Of a DNA stretch of 64,000 nucleotides, positions 1 through 11,637 are shown piece after piece. The position numbers and the translations under genes were made by a program. The notes under the pieces are model-generated. The model was not told the origin of the DNA. It saw only the letters and a list, made by a program, of their open reading frames with translations, and made no database searches. How positions within the stretch are numbered: the stretch's first letter is position 1; each line of letters starts with the position of its first letter. Source of the DNA: Daphnia carinata (lineage: Eukaryota > Arthropoda > Branchiopoda > Diplostraca > Daphniidae); contig NC_081331.1 of the NCBI RefSeq assembly GCF_022539665.2, positions 12,246,638 to 12,310,637 of the forward strand. Reading direction: 5' to 3'.

Positions 1-1152
1 AAACAGCTATCGATACAAGCGACTACATCTGGAATCCCAATTAAAAATCATTGCCTTTCAACAATCTCTACATTACATAAGCCTTTCACAGGTTTGCAAA
101 ATGGCACTTCGACAAACAAGGAATATGAAGGGAATAGCCAGTCCACTATATCTAAGTGTTTTGGTTTTGCGGGATTGATGAGTATTTTGGGTGCCAAAGT
201 TAATGATGAAAATAAGGAGCAACTTGGTGAAGAAAAAATTATTCACATGATCAAATTGGCAAAGCTTTCCCAAGAGGTATAGATATTTGACAAGGCAACA
301 TTATTTAAAACTTACAGGATCCTTTGATTATCTTGATAGAGGAAAGAATTCAAGAAATCAGAGCAATTGCTTCATTTAGCGTTGCGAGCAGCATATGAAA
401 TCCAACACCATGCTGCCCAAAAATACATTATTGATGATATGGCTAATAATGCTTACGAGGCTGGGGACTTCAAAAAAGCAGAAAAGCTGTTTGTTGATTT
501 GATTAAACAGCTTCTGACTAGTGGAGTGGCTCAAAGTGACAATTCCATTATTCACATTAGTGCAAAACTTGCAAATTTGTATGCTATGTTTCATGAAGAA
601 GTTAAGGCTCATGAAGGATTCAACTTTTGCATTCATCATCTGGAAGCAAAGATAAAAAAAGGTGAAGATGATTTTGACACCCTTGCTCTTTATTCATTAA
701 TCCTCTCCTGGTTTGGCGATTACGTCCATGGAAGAGGAGATTTTACACAATCCTTGGCTTTATTTAAGCAATCACATGAGATTTCAGTTAAAATTAATGG
801 CAAACACCACCCCCACAGCCTGCTTCAGCTCAATAATATGGCTGCTGCCTACACATTGATGAACCTACTTGAAGATGCCGTAGATTGTCTAAATACAGCT
901 CTAGTCCTCGCTCAAGAGGTGCAGTTGGATGACGGTATGAAGGACCTTCCATATTATTTTATTAACTTAGCAAATGTGTACCTGACTCAAGTGGAAAAGT
1001 CTGCGGCGGATGCCAAAGAATTGTTAAAAATGGCTGAAAATTCCTGCAGAGAAGCTCTGAAGTGTGCTAAAGTTGTGGATAATAGAGATGCTTTGATACA
1101 AGCTAGGAAATGTATGAAACAAATTAATTCGTATCAATCAATATCAAATTAA
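1..1152 (+). CDS. TTC19: TTC19, TPR-repeat mitochondrial protein (5' partial)
   Basis: TTC19 is an inner-membrane mitochondrial protein that supports respiratory complex III by clearing Rieske-protein fragments. Two coding segments, 1-276 and 340-1152, join in phase across a 63-bp GT-AG intron. Without the splice the second segment would have to start at a TTG. The joined protein runs from an AKLSQE-type segment into EFKKSEQLLHLALRAAYE, then consecutive helical TPR pairs (MANNAYEAGDFKKAEKLF, LANLYAMF, LNNMAAAYTLMNLLEDA, FINLANVYL). The order and spacing match human TTC19. The frame is open to base 1, so the mitochondrial targeting end and start codon lie left of the window. The stop is 185 bp from the PIGK stop on the other strand, so the two genes converge. 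The family call rests on recalled alignment along the whole segment. Confidence 0.88.
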
Positions 1153-1336
1153 ATCTCTCACTGAAAACGTGTATCAACTGACTTAAATTTTAAAATGTCA
1201 AACTATGAATGCATAGTGGCGGAATAGGGTCTGCATAACGTAATGAGCGTCCCGGTACGGCTTCCCGAGGCGGTAAACTACAGAAATAATAGTACCGCAT
1301 GATAACTTTGTGATAGAACAATAAACTCATAAATTT

Positions 1337-2594
1337 TCACCTTGATTTTTCATTTGATGATGGAGGTAATACTATCGGATCAGCTGCCATCGCAAGCCGT
1401 TTTTGAGAGCCAAAAAAATCTGTAATAAAAACTCTGTTAGCGTCCCGCTGGAAAAGGTCGCTACGAAAGCCGACAGTAGATAGGCAAAGATATTTCGGAC
1501 AGACTTTGAGCTAAAAAAAAGAAAAAACAATAAAAATTATGATCCATGGGGTGATGGCAATTCTAAAAGAACATACAAACTGGCCAAGGGTATGATTACT
1601 TGTGGGGGTAACATGTTCCAAAAATTCTAGGGCATAATACGTGTAACGATCAATTATGTAGACGCCAATGGCAGGATCGACATGGTGTGAAAGGGAATCC
1701 TCTCCGACCAAACTGCTACCAATCGCCAACACATTTGGAGAATAGAATTTCTGGTACAGTGAAGCTGCTTGGCAAGTGTCAACTATGAACAACATTTCGT
1801 GATATCTGCCAATCAAGAATCAATACAGAATGTCAATTATGCATGATAGAAGGATCAGGATGTTTGACAGCAAACAGAGATCTCATACCTTTGTTTTTCC
1901 CACATCTGTTGAATTGCATCCGCCAAATCAACATTAGTTATCTCTTCCGAGTCTTGGAATTTCAAGAACCCATCCCCACCATGCCCAGTCAAATATATAA
2001 GCACATTGCTTCCTGCATCAGTAAGCAACTTTTTTGATCTTGGAGTTGAAGTTGCTAGACGGCCAGTGAGGACCCGAATGAAGTTCTCCACTGTTACCTG
2101 AAATTAAAATAAATTAATAATGAAAATTGGAGAGTGAATAGTTCTCTAACAAGAGGTATACCTCATAACCCCTATAATCCACTTCAACATCATCACCATA
2201 CACATCAATTTGCTGATTTGCATTGTTGTAAACAGCAGCTGGATGAGGATTTCGTGGATTGCAGGCCATATCATCAGCAATCATCAAAATGATCTGACTA
2301 TCAGGAATTCCCAATCTTTTCACGCTACGGTAGATGGATAATACATTTGCTACATGTCTGTAATTGAACCAAAAACGAGAAGTATCGACTAGAACGGCCC
2401 AGTTGCTCGTGTGGTTGCCGGAGGTAAGAAAATCTTTAGCCTTAGCATCCTGTCAAGCAAATAAAATCCGGATAGAAAATTCCTTCAATTTGCATACGGT
2501 GGTAATAGTAATACGTAGATTAATGGGGACTTACCAAAGTGTTTGTACTAGGTACTAGGAACGCTAAAAGGCTGTAAAAAATTATATTCAGCAT
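1337..2594 (-). CDS. PIGK: PIGK, catalytic subunit of GPI-anchor transamidase
   Basis: This is the caspase-like cysteine protease (GPI8 family, C13) of the ER GPI-transamidase. It cuts the C-terminal signal of a precursor and attaches the GPI anchor. Five exons (2594-2535, 2449-2162, 2097-1889, 1805-1577, 1510-1337) join in phase to about 319 residues. The start is a short signal-like peptide, [16 protein letters not shown]. The catalytic His lies in [10 protein letters not shown] and the catalytic Cys in [22 protein letters not shown] and [18 protein letters not shown] are strongly conserved family blocks. The protein stops soon after [10 protein letters not shown]. It has no C-terminal membrane helix like the one in human PIGK (about 395 aa), so membrane attachment would depend on partner subunits or on an unseen alternative 3' exon. 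Confidence 0.93.
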
Positions 2595-3205
2595 TTTATA
2601 GAGCTGTCTTTTTTTAAATTTGTTTTATTTGTAGAGGAATCGAAATTCAAATTCCAAACATTAGAGCAGACGATGACGGGACCATTTCCGCAAAATCTAC
2701 CCGCAAATTAGTTTCATCATTCTTCTATAAGAATGATGAAACTAGCGTGTAGCAGTTTCAGGGTAGATTTTGTAGAGCTTACGAGATCCTGCGTTTGTTG
2801 CCATATGTTTGGTAATAAATATATACAGTATGTGCAGAACAGTACGTCGAAAACATTTTGTTCCAGTTCAGGCTGTAATGCACATTATACTTAACGACCT
2901 ATAACAGAAAATAAAATCGATTTGGACAAGAACCGGCGAGACAAAAATAGAAACAATTCTAGCCCGAATTCTACAACGTACGACTTATAGATACAGAAAT
3001 TTGAATGGAAATAAAACTATCTAAGTTGTAAAACAACATTATACCAGAAAATCATCAAAATCTAATTGTCTGTAAGTTTGTAAAGGCCATCAGGCTAACG
3101 TGTAGAAAAGTAAAACGGCTGTAAACATTAATAATACTATCAAAGGTAGGCCCTTACGCTAAACAATGAATGGGTATCCATTTTCCGTTCGAATTTTTTA
3201 AGCTT
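2595..3205. other. Intergenic, PIGK 5' flank to CNG-channel 3' flank
   Basis: No coding segment fits here. The stretch holds the PIGK promoter side and the CNG gene's 3' UTR. It also contains a strong nested inverted repeat at 2691-2772, listed separately. Confidence 0.6.
2691..2772. repeat. Nested fold-back (hairpin) element
   Basis: Outer arms CAAAATCTACCC (2691-2702) and GGGTAGATTTTG (2761-2772) are perfect reverse complements. Inside them, TAGTTTCATCATTCTT (2709-2724) pairs perfectly with 2729-2744 around a 4-base CTAT loop. The spacers between inner and outer arms are unequal (6 and 16 bases). It could be a small MITE-type fold-back element or a transcribed hairpin precursor; the sequence alone does not decide. 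Confidence 0.75.
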
Positions 3206-6200
3206 TTATTTACACTTTCGTAAGTTGACTGGTGCGATTCGATTGGACGCAACCTTAAAGACATGGCGTCTGATTGTCGGAGCTCCCGAATTATTGGCAG
3301 CAAGATAATTGGGTTTCAGCAAAACTTCTTCACTGTACGATCGAGCATCCTTTTCTATCAAAACATCCTCAGCTTCATCTTTTCCCTTCGGAACCTCAAA
3401 ATCAGAAGGAAAAGATGCGTGCGCTAACTTTGGCATCGATGACGTTGTTCTATTTGTTGTTCCCGACCCTTGTAAAAGAAATTGTCTCGTCTTCGAATCG
3501 GCTGAGATAGCCTGTGAGCACAATAAAGGGAAACACTGATTTGATAACTCGCTCATTGTCCCATAACGCAAATTTTGCGGTATAGTACAAATACAGGTGG
3601 CTAGGTCTAGAGCATAAACACGATTTTAGTACCTGAAGAACAGTTTTGACCAGCTTAGGCGTGGGGGGTTTAGGAGTAATTATTGGCTCGCTAGACATCT
3701 GCCTTTCGGAGCTTTTCTTCACCAGTTTCCTATTATCAAGTTAGCTGAGATTACCACCATACTATTTAAGGATATTTTCATAATGCTAAGATAAACCTAC
3801 TTGGCTTTTCTTTGTAAAATCTTCTGCGCCTCGGGGTGATATTCGAGGGCCTCGTTCAAATCGCATTTGCTCAAAACAAATAAATTGGAAAATCCCTGAG
3901 ACCTTAAGTGAATTAAAATCTTTTAGGTTTGCATTTTATCGTATAATTATAACTAGGCATGCGCCAGTTACTTGACATCCGCCATTCTTCGGTTTCCCCC
4001 TCCAACAGCCAATAAACTAATTTCGCCGAACACGCTGCCTTCGCTTAAGGTCACCAATACCTTATCGTTAGCCGGTCCACCCATGACTTGAACTGTTCCA
4101 GTTTTTACGATGTACATCTCTTTTCCAACTTCTCCCTACGTAGAATAAATGTCACTCATCCTTAATAATATCGATTTGTACGCAATAGGTGAAACATTAA
4201 AACCTTTTTGCAAACCAAATCCCCCGGTAGAAAAAGGACGGGCTTCAGTTTTAGTACTAAATCGCGAATAAAGGCAGAATCGCAATCCTGGAAAAGCTGC
4301 ACCTTGGAAAGTGTTTGGATATGGACGTTCATGGCAATATCCATTTGCATGTTGTGAGGCAACGATACCAGTGACGATATCTCATCTATTGATTGCATGT
4401 CGAAGTTTGCATCAGTCAGGAGTAGAGGTAGGCCTATAAATATTAAGAAGAAAGAGGTTAAACTTACCAAGCGTCTTCTGCATTGACCAGCTGTAAGTAA
4501 ACCACATTCTGATACGGTCCTGAATCTTGGGTGGCAAATTTAAGCGGTTCATTAACTGTACAGTGCGGTCGAGACGTTCACGGTATTCGGTTGTGCTCCT
4601 TTCAGCTGCAGCCATAATATCCCTGATCTTTACCACCGGAAATGTCGGAATACATGAAACTGGTTAGCGTGACGCAAACATAAGAAATGATGGTTTTAAC
4701 CAATGCCTGAATCGGTTTCACACCTGACCAATGATGGCTGCGCAAGCGAAGACACCAATAAGCCAATTGAAAATCATGAATGTCCGATCAACATTGTTGG
4801 CCGGCTTTGGGTTCTTTCCAATCTTTGTAGCGGTTTTCATCGCAAAGTAAAAGCAGCGCATATATCTGTTATTTTTTAAGAGTCGGTACAACACATTTCA
4901 ATGATCATTGTTAATGAGTTACCAGCTAATTCTGCTAGCTTTATTCTCTGTTGAGGGAAATGAACGAAGGGCAAGCTTAAAACTTACGCGTTTCCCTCTC
5001 CTTGGAAGACGAAGGTATCACTCCCGAGGCCGATCCACTCTGAATATGAGAAATAAGCACAGGCGTTCAGGTGGATCAAGTAGAGCATGTAGAACAATGT
5101 CCGTCCGATGCGGATGACAAAAGGAGATGGCACCATCATATCGACTCGATCGAAGAACTCCCAAAATGGCAGAATCTTGTCAAAATTTGTGATTGTTCTT
5201 ATCAGTCAGTAACGTATATAATTGTATCATACTCTTATCATTCGAGGAAAACGGAGAAGGGAACTCTGAAGTCCGAAATAAAAATAGAGGAAGTCCAATG
5301 GAAATAAGGATAAAAAATCGATCTAGAAAAGACTTTTCCGTTAATAAATTATCTGTTTAAAAATGTGATTAACAGATTATGTACTTTTGATCCCAAGCTG
5401 GCGATGTAGTTTCTGCGGCAATGGGTTACATCCTCGACCCAATTGCCTTCGTGAACGAAACGGAGCCTCGGATGGACGAGGAAGGTGTCGATTAGGTAGA
5501 CCGCGTCAGCTACGTAATCAGCAACTAGCCAGTAATAGACATTCGAGTCATCTTGATAAGGAAAGGTAATTCGAAGCGGAACGCTCCACAAGTTGTACAT
5601 GAACGCCGCAGAGACCACAAAAAGCCAAGATATGTAGACTGAGCCTAAAACAAAAAGGCGGTAACGAATTCCAATAAGTGCTTGAGGATGAAACACTGCA
5701 GTTCATTGCTGTGTGAAATGACCGATTAATCTGATTACTCTGAGGATGAAACGTGCTGGGGATGCGAAATGGTTTCGCTCTTCTGGTTCCATCAGGTTCA
5801 CTCGGTGGATCGTGGCGCAAGTTTAAGGGCGGAGGAAGAGGTGCTGGTCCTCTTCCGCCTAAAAATAACAAGAGTTATTCAAGGACCGGAAAAAAACGTG
5901 AATTACAACTGCAACAAACCACGCTCGGATGAATCAGTTGAAGGTGTTGGCGGTTGGGCAATGCGTTCCTTGAGAGCTTTGGCGCGATCGGTAAACGCGC
6001 TTACAAGCTGCTGTATCCGCGACGTTACAAAATGATTCTTGTCGATCGAAAAAACTGTCCTGCAACAAGAGGAATCCACAACAAACATGAGATGGGAATA
6101 GTGATGTACCAATATAAAGTTAAAATGGTTACATTGAACTGTTTCCACTAACACACGATGAAGCAATCGAGTGTAATGTAGGACGGCGAGCCCATGTCAT

Positions 6201-7049
6201 ACTTGAATCGTTTTCTGTTCCTTTCTCAACTTCGTCGTCGATGGAGATGGTTGGAATGGATTGTAAAAATGGTTTTCGTTGTTCGGGTGGATTCGACGGG
6301 CAGCTGGCAGTAACTGGCGCTTTCTTACTAGCTTCTGAGAGTTGGTCACCTGTGAAAACGAAAAGAAAACGATCGTCAAAGATCGCCGCTGATTATAAAA
6401 TCACGATTCATGATGTCTTGGGTCTGTTCCCCAAACAGGAGGACAGATTGTTTCTATAAATTGAAAACGTTCTGTATAACATGTCGGCTCTTTAAGATCC
6501 TCGAGTTAGCAGATGGTAAGCTCGTAATTCAACGTAAATTGTGTGTTGAACTGGAAGTAGAATCTAGTTCCTTTGGTTTACTGATGCCCCCATCCGTCCT
6601 CACTCGAACATACCACCATGTTGATTATGCGTGATGATCCATCCGACAGCAGCTTAACAAAAACAAATCTGCGTCTTTTTCCTTTTACCCACTTGTTGCG
6701 GATGAAAAAATTAAAAAAAAAAAAACGTCTGTTACTGAATTTTTCAGCCACATGTTGCGGTAAGTCACAGCCGACGGAGCGCACCATTCGCTGCAATGGA
6801 GACGGCCAATTCCAATCTTGCGTAATGTGACTCAGTTCCGCACCGCTTATGTAGGTCGTTGTCGGAGCTGGTGGCGGTGATTCAGGCTCGACAAGAGGGT
6901 CCACTTGGTGTCGTAGCAAGTTGTACTCGTCTATTTTAGGGATGTAAATGGGGATAATACGTCGTTGTTAGTTTAAATCATCGAAGCGATAAATTTAACC
7001 CAATTACACGGAACGCGGAGAACTTACTAACGCTACGGGGTCTCGACAT
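3206..7049 (-). CDS. Cyclic-nucleotide-gated channel, beta-type (CNGB-like) subunit
   Basis: This is a six-TM cation channel subunit opened by cyclic nucleotides. Fifteen exons join in phase to about 794 residues: 7049-7028, 6930-6736, 6349-6133, 6059-5920, 5858-5739, 5644-5385, 5322-5233, 5175-4988, 4865-4724, 4627-4468, 4385-4204, 4135-3972, 3902-3801, 3729-3633, 3511-3206. S1-S2 ([32 protein letters not shown]) and the post-S2 [10 protein letters not shown] match CNGB3. The pore helix and filter read [18 protein letters not shown]. The C-linker ([20 protein letters not shown]) and cyclic-nucleotide-binding domain ([33 protein letters not shown]) are intact. The filter lacks the CNGA-type glutamate and carries lysines, which favours a modulatory or atypical subunit. 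The first exon and the 22-bp start are the least certain parts. Joining 6736 to 6349 is preferred because it keeps phase. Alternative acceptors at 4443 and 5695 gave poorer family alignment. Confidence 0.88.
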
Positions 7050-7857
7050 GACGAACAGAGAAGATGCAGGTGAACCTAAGATATCGAATTAAATCACGAT
7101 AAAAATTTTTAAAAAATTCAAGAAACCATCATTACCCTGGTTAGGGCAAAGAGTGACTGAGCCTGCGACTATCGTACTTGAATAAAAACCTCATATGTCG
7201 GGAGTTGCTGTCTATATATCGATGGTTGCCAGGAGCGACGAGAGACTTTGACCTGGATCTACGATCGATTCTTCAATTCGATTCCCGGTGCAACCACGTC
7301 AATGCGGGCCAGAAATGACAAAAAAAATAAGCAAAAAACAACAACAACTAACATATGGCTAAATATTTTGTCCATTTTCATGTTTACTCATCGGTCAATG
7401 TTGAGTCAACAGAAAGTGTCCAATCATTTTAGATGTGATTCACCAAAAGACAAATTTTCACCAAAGACTTGTCATCGGAAAGTATGGAATTTGCTGCTGC
7501 GGTAGAGTATGGAGCGATGTAAGTACGTCACGCTGACCAAAATCAATACGATGGGCGTGGTGAGGAAAACCACAAAATGGGAACAAATGGTAGAGATGCG
7601 GGCGCGGCTGCTGGACGAAGAATAAGAGAAGGTCTTGGTGGCATCCAAACACTTGAGACTTGGCACACTGACGATGCGATTCACAAAAATAAACCAGCAG
7701 CTGCTGAACATCACGTGGTGACTAGAAATACGAAGGGGAAACGAGGAGAGAGAAGATTGTTTCTATATAGAGATATGCTTCCTAATCCTCTTTTTCCCGA
7801 ACATCTGTTGTTAAGTAAAGATAAGATAAAAAAAAACAATGGCCCGTCATTAATACT
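7050..7857. other. Intergenic, CNG-channel 5' flank and TMX3 3' flank
   Basis: Several 60-95 codon open frames occur on both strands, but none aligns with a family I recognise or joins by splice sites to a neighbour. I see no RNA gene or repeat beyond short A-runs near 7320 and 7830. Confidence 0.5.
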
Positions 7858-9806
7858 TTAACCGTTTATGTTGCGAATGGTTCTCTCATTCTTTATATTA
7901 CTTTGCTCATCTTCAGATGCGTCCATGATATCGGCACACCACATAGAGTAGCAGATGAGGCTGAGGAAGCCCAAGGGGAGTCCAATGATGACGCTGGTGA
8001 GAACTGGGTTGCCGTACCACATGCCGCTCAAAGTAGTCGTTGCTTCGTAGTACATGCGCATTGCTCGCGCCATCACACCCATGCCGCCGTACGCCTAATT
8101 CCATTATGGGAGGATGGGTGCGGGTGGGGTTAACGGTTATAATAGTTTTATGTAAACCTTAGGAAAGAAAACCAGCTATTCCTCGGTTAGTGCGTTACCT
8201 CCATGTCATTTTGAAGAATTCGGTTGAGGAAATCAGCCAAGGTTTCAGGGGTCAATATTTCCATATGTTTTTCAGGGATGTGGTGAAGGTAATTGGTCGC
8301 GTTAATGACGATTAAACTTGGCACTGGTAGGGTTGTCATGGCTATGGAATTGGCTAATTCGGGTGACCCAGTCCAACCAAAGAGGAAATTGCTAAAATAT
8401 TTAAAAAGAAAAAAGGGAATGAAAACATTACTAAGCTACAAGATTTAAAAGTTGAATAAATTGTTGAATACTCATGATAGATGCTATGATATGTTTCAGC
8501 AAATCGCTCTATTGTGTCTTTGTAACTGTAAACAGAAAAACGAACCAGAATTTAAAATTGTAGGAAGGCCATGGCTAGTAAATAACTTAAAAAAGGTAAT
8601 TACTCTCTCATGGGCTTTGGCATCCTGCCAACTTTGTCCACTTCGGTAACAACCAAAACGATGTATTTTTTTATTTTCATGACTTGATGGAAGTTTCCAC
8701 TGCTGATTTCAACCACATTCGGGAATCTCTCATGATTGATCCAGTCTCTCAAATTACTTAGTTCAGTTTGGGCTGGGGTTGTCTCGCTTTCTTCCCCTTC
8801 GAAACGGTTTTCCAGAGCAACCGGCTTCTCATTTTTGTAAATATAATGGGTGCCGTCTTTGAAAACCATCACACTAGGTGCATGGTCGACGGTTTCTATA
8901 CCACTCGATAATAAAACAGGGAGCGAAATAGAGTAAAAATAGATGTATGGTTGAAATTCATACGCCGTCACATTGAACGCTTCCTGCAACCAGCAAATTT
9001 ACGCTTGAGGACTTTTCAAAAAGAAACTATGCTACTGGAAACTTACCCAAGTAGATCCAGCATTGTCCCCAGCATAAAGGAAAAAATTCTGCTTTGAGTT
9101 GATTTTGTCTTTCATGGTGTTAGAGTCACCAATGACTTGGATGGGAGGTAGAGCCATCCGCTCAGCATAGTCAACCAAGTTTTCTCGAGATCTCTCTCCC
9201 TTGTAGTGGAAAGTCTCTCCATTCTTCATACTACCAATATAAACATATTGTTAGGAATTTTTTTTAATTTTTTAGCCTTTCAATAATATTACAATATCAG
9301 AGTGGGAAATCCTTTCACTTTAAATTCCGAAGCCACATTGGGGAACCGAGTGCAATCCACTTGAGCAACCCTTACAACAGGAGGGTATAATGACTGTGAA
9401 ACTTGGTTCCACACAGGCTCAAGTTTTTTGCAGTGACCACACCAGGGTGCATAAAACTGTGAAAACAAAACAGACAATAATAGTAATTTTAGTTACTTAT
9501 CTACCATATTCTTTATTTTACAAAATTATTATACCATGACAAACCAGGCTCCTTCATTGTGAACTTCAAGGAATCTAGATAGAAGGAAGGAGGAAAATAA
9601 GTAATTATACTTGGATCAATATATCAATAAAGGGCTTCGACTTTACCTATCGCTAAGTTCCAGCACTTTACCGATTCCAGAAGGTATGTTACAAACGAAA
9701 CATAATAAACCTGACAGAGACGAAATGTAAGCATATATAAGTAACCAACGTTAAAGACTGGTGTTTTTTTTTTTTTTTTACTAAGAGCAAGAGGAAGCCA
9801 ATCCAT
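7858..9806 (-). CDS. TMX3: TMX3, ER membrane thioredoxin-fold oxidoreductase
   Basis: TMX3 is a type I ER membrane protein of the PDI family that oxidises and isomerises disulfides in the lumen. Nine exons join to about 446 residues: 9806-9782, 9710-9647, 9574-9535, 9456-9293, 9230-9047, 8983-8604, 8525-8472, 8391-8199, 8094-7858. A signal peptide (MDWLPLALSLLCFVCN) is made by splicing exons 1 and 2. The active site FYAPWCGHCKKLEPVWN has the CGHC motif, followed by ASEFKVKGFPTL, the Trx cis-proline region. Later b-type domains include GSPELANSIAMTTLPVPSL, matching human TMX3. One membrane helix (VLTSVIIGLPLGFLSLICYS) lies near the end. The cytosolic tail ends RTIRNING, without the dilysine-type ER-retrieval signal of human TMX3. 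Confidence 0.94.
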
Positions 9807-11637
9807 TTTTCTTGACGTATGTTGTCAGACGTCGTTCAACTATTCAAGAGACCTGTCAAAACTGAACGAAATGTTAGTTGCAAACAAAGCTCAGCAGATG
9901 GCGCGGAAATTGAGGAGAACTTTTTCGTAAGCCTTTTTCGTAAGCCTCGAAAAAATGAAAAATGCTACTCGTCAGGCAATCAGGCCCAATACTTTACGAT
10001 TCTTGTTGAGTTACAGGGAAAAGCTCAATTTTTTTAATTTTTCACACCCTCGTTTTCCAGTGTGAAAGGAGCCCAACCAACTGGATTCAGGAAACCAAGT
10101 TTTCCCCCGAATTTTCAGTAGTTAGAAATCAACTGAAAATGAGGTTGAGAAGAGGAACGTTGATGAAGCTGAAGTCTACGCAATGAGAGGGTAAATAGAA
10201 TAAAAATCTTTCCGAGTTTCGTCGACTCCCACAAGTCTAACGCGTGCCTCTCCATATGGCTACTTGTTGCAGCAGCCTTATACTGTTATTTACTCTACAT
10301 GTGCTACATTTATAGACAACGACCACTACTGGAAGTTCGTTTATTAATGGTACGAAAAAAAAAATAACGAATGAAATAGTACGGCTGTCCAGTAATGGGG
10401 AACGAGGGAAGAAAAATCAAGTGGCCCATTCCTAGTTCCCACGAAAATATGTAATGATGGTTCACCAGACAACATGAACAAACCATATATACGTCATACA
10501 TATTGAATTGTACACACGCAATATATCCCTACTTTACTGTTGTTAAAAAACAGTCTTGAATTTCAGAAGAACTGCACTATAACGAAGTTGTATTTCATGG
10601 CTACGATATGCTGCATATTGAGCTACCCCACGTTTAACTCGCTCATCTAGGGATGTATTCACCCTCCTTTCACGCCCTTTGTTATGAAATCAATTGATTC
10701 ATAGGCAGGGCCTGTTTTCAGAATAGATGTTTTATTATTTTTCGTGACTATTGTTGCACCGTACTTCCGTTCCATGTCTGATGTGCTCACTTCCGCATTG
10801 CCGGACATGCGAGGGGAGAACATTATTAGGGTTAATATCAGGAATTTCGGAGTCTAGCTACCAAACAGCAAATTTGAACATCCCCTATACGTGACTTTCG
10901 AATTTCAACGAACACTAACGAGTATCGAAATCAAACTTGACCAACTTTTGTTGGCTTAATTACTGTCTAAAGATATGGATCAGCATGGCATCCAATGATA
11001 ACGAAACAGGATTCGATATTAAGAATTTCTCCGGTAGAACAATTTGAAAGCTGAAACCAAAAGAGATTGATTATAAGCAAACAAGTTTAGAAAGCGTTTG
11101 TTCCCATAACCATTTAACCGAATCGTGTTAAGTATCGACTCATCAAGAATTCATCCTTCTTAGCCTCTTCAGTTCTTTGCGTACTGTCTGTCTCCCAAAC
11201 GATTCTAGGCTGACTTGACAAAGAATGTGTTTTTTTTTTTTTATTTTTCTTAGAAATCACATAGCTATTAGTTTATCTTCCGTGTGTTGCACAATGGCCG
11301 TCATTTGACGTTGCAACTGAATTCACCGGCTGCTGCGACCAGCAACTGGGTCCTACTGCTTGCCGGCGAAACTGGTACTGCTGAAAAATGTAGCACAGCT
11401 AGGGGCCGTGCGGGACTCTCAAAACAAGAGGCTTTCGGTGCCACTGCAGCCAGTTGATGTCCAGATAGCAGACCGAGCAGTCGATGGATAGAAACTTCTT
11501 TGCGTTCACGCTGCCAAAAAGATTGCAAAGACAAAACGTCGTACGTGCTTCGCTGTTGGATAATTTTTTACCTACTCGACGCCCTGAATTTTGCTCGGTT
11601 ACTTCACTTCAAGTGAAATTACTTGTGATCGACCATC
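9807..11637. other. Intergenic, divergent TMX3 / tetraspanin promoters
   Basis: The two flanking genes are transcribed away from each other, so both promoters should lie here. An AGATGGCGC site sits 90 bases upstream of the TMX3 start. There are T- and A-runs near 11230 and a few short frames of no recognisable family. No RNA gene or mobile element is evident. Confidence 0.5.
9896..9904 (-). promoter_or_regulatory. AGATGGCGC promoter-like motif upstream of TMX3
   Basis: The 9-mer lies 90 bases upstream of the TMX3 ATG. Its 10-base extension AGATGGCGCG recurs, on the opposite strand, upstream of the LYRIC-like gene near 18117-18126. The core resembles the ATGGC-type site of YY1/Pho factors; function is inferred. 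Confidence 0.25.

Noticed and set aside
5683-5752. A 12-bp direct repeat (GTTTCATCCTCA on the minus strand) flanking a 43-bp intron, like the direct-repeat signature described for recent Daphnia intron gains
   Set aside because: The stronger acceptor at 5645 (TTTTTGTTTTAG) gives a better alignment with CNGB, so the second copy lies inside the intron and not at its border.
6578-6735. Coding continuation of CNG exon 2 through the poly-T stretch
   Set aside because: Although open, it cannot join exon 3 in phase; the donor at 6735 can, and gives a smoother protein.
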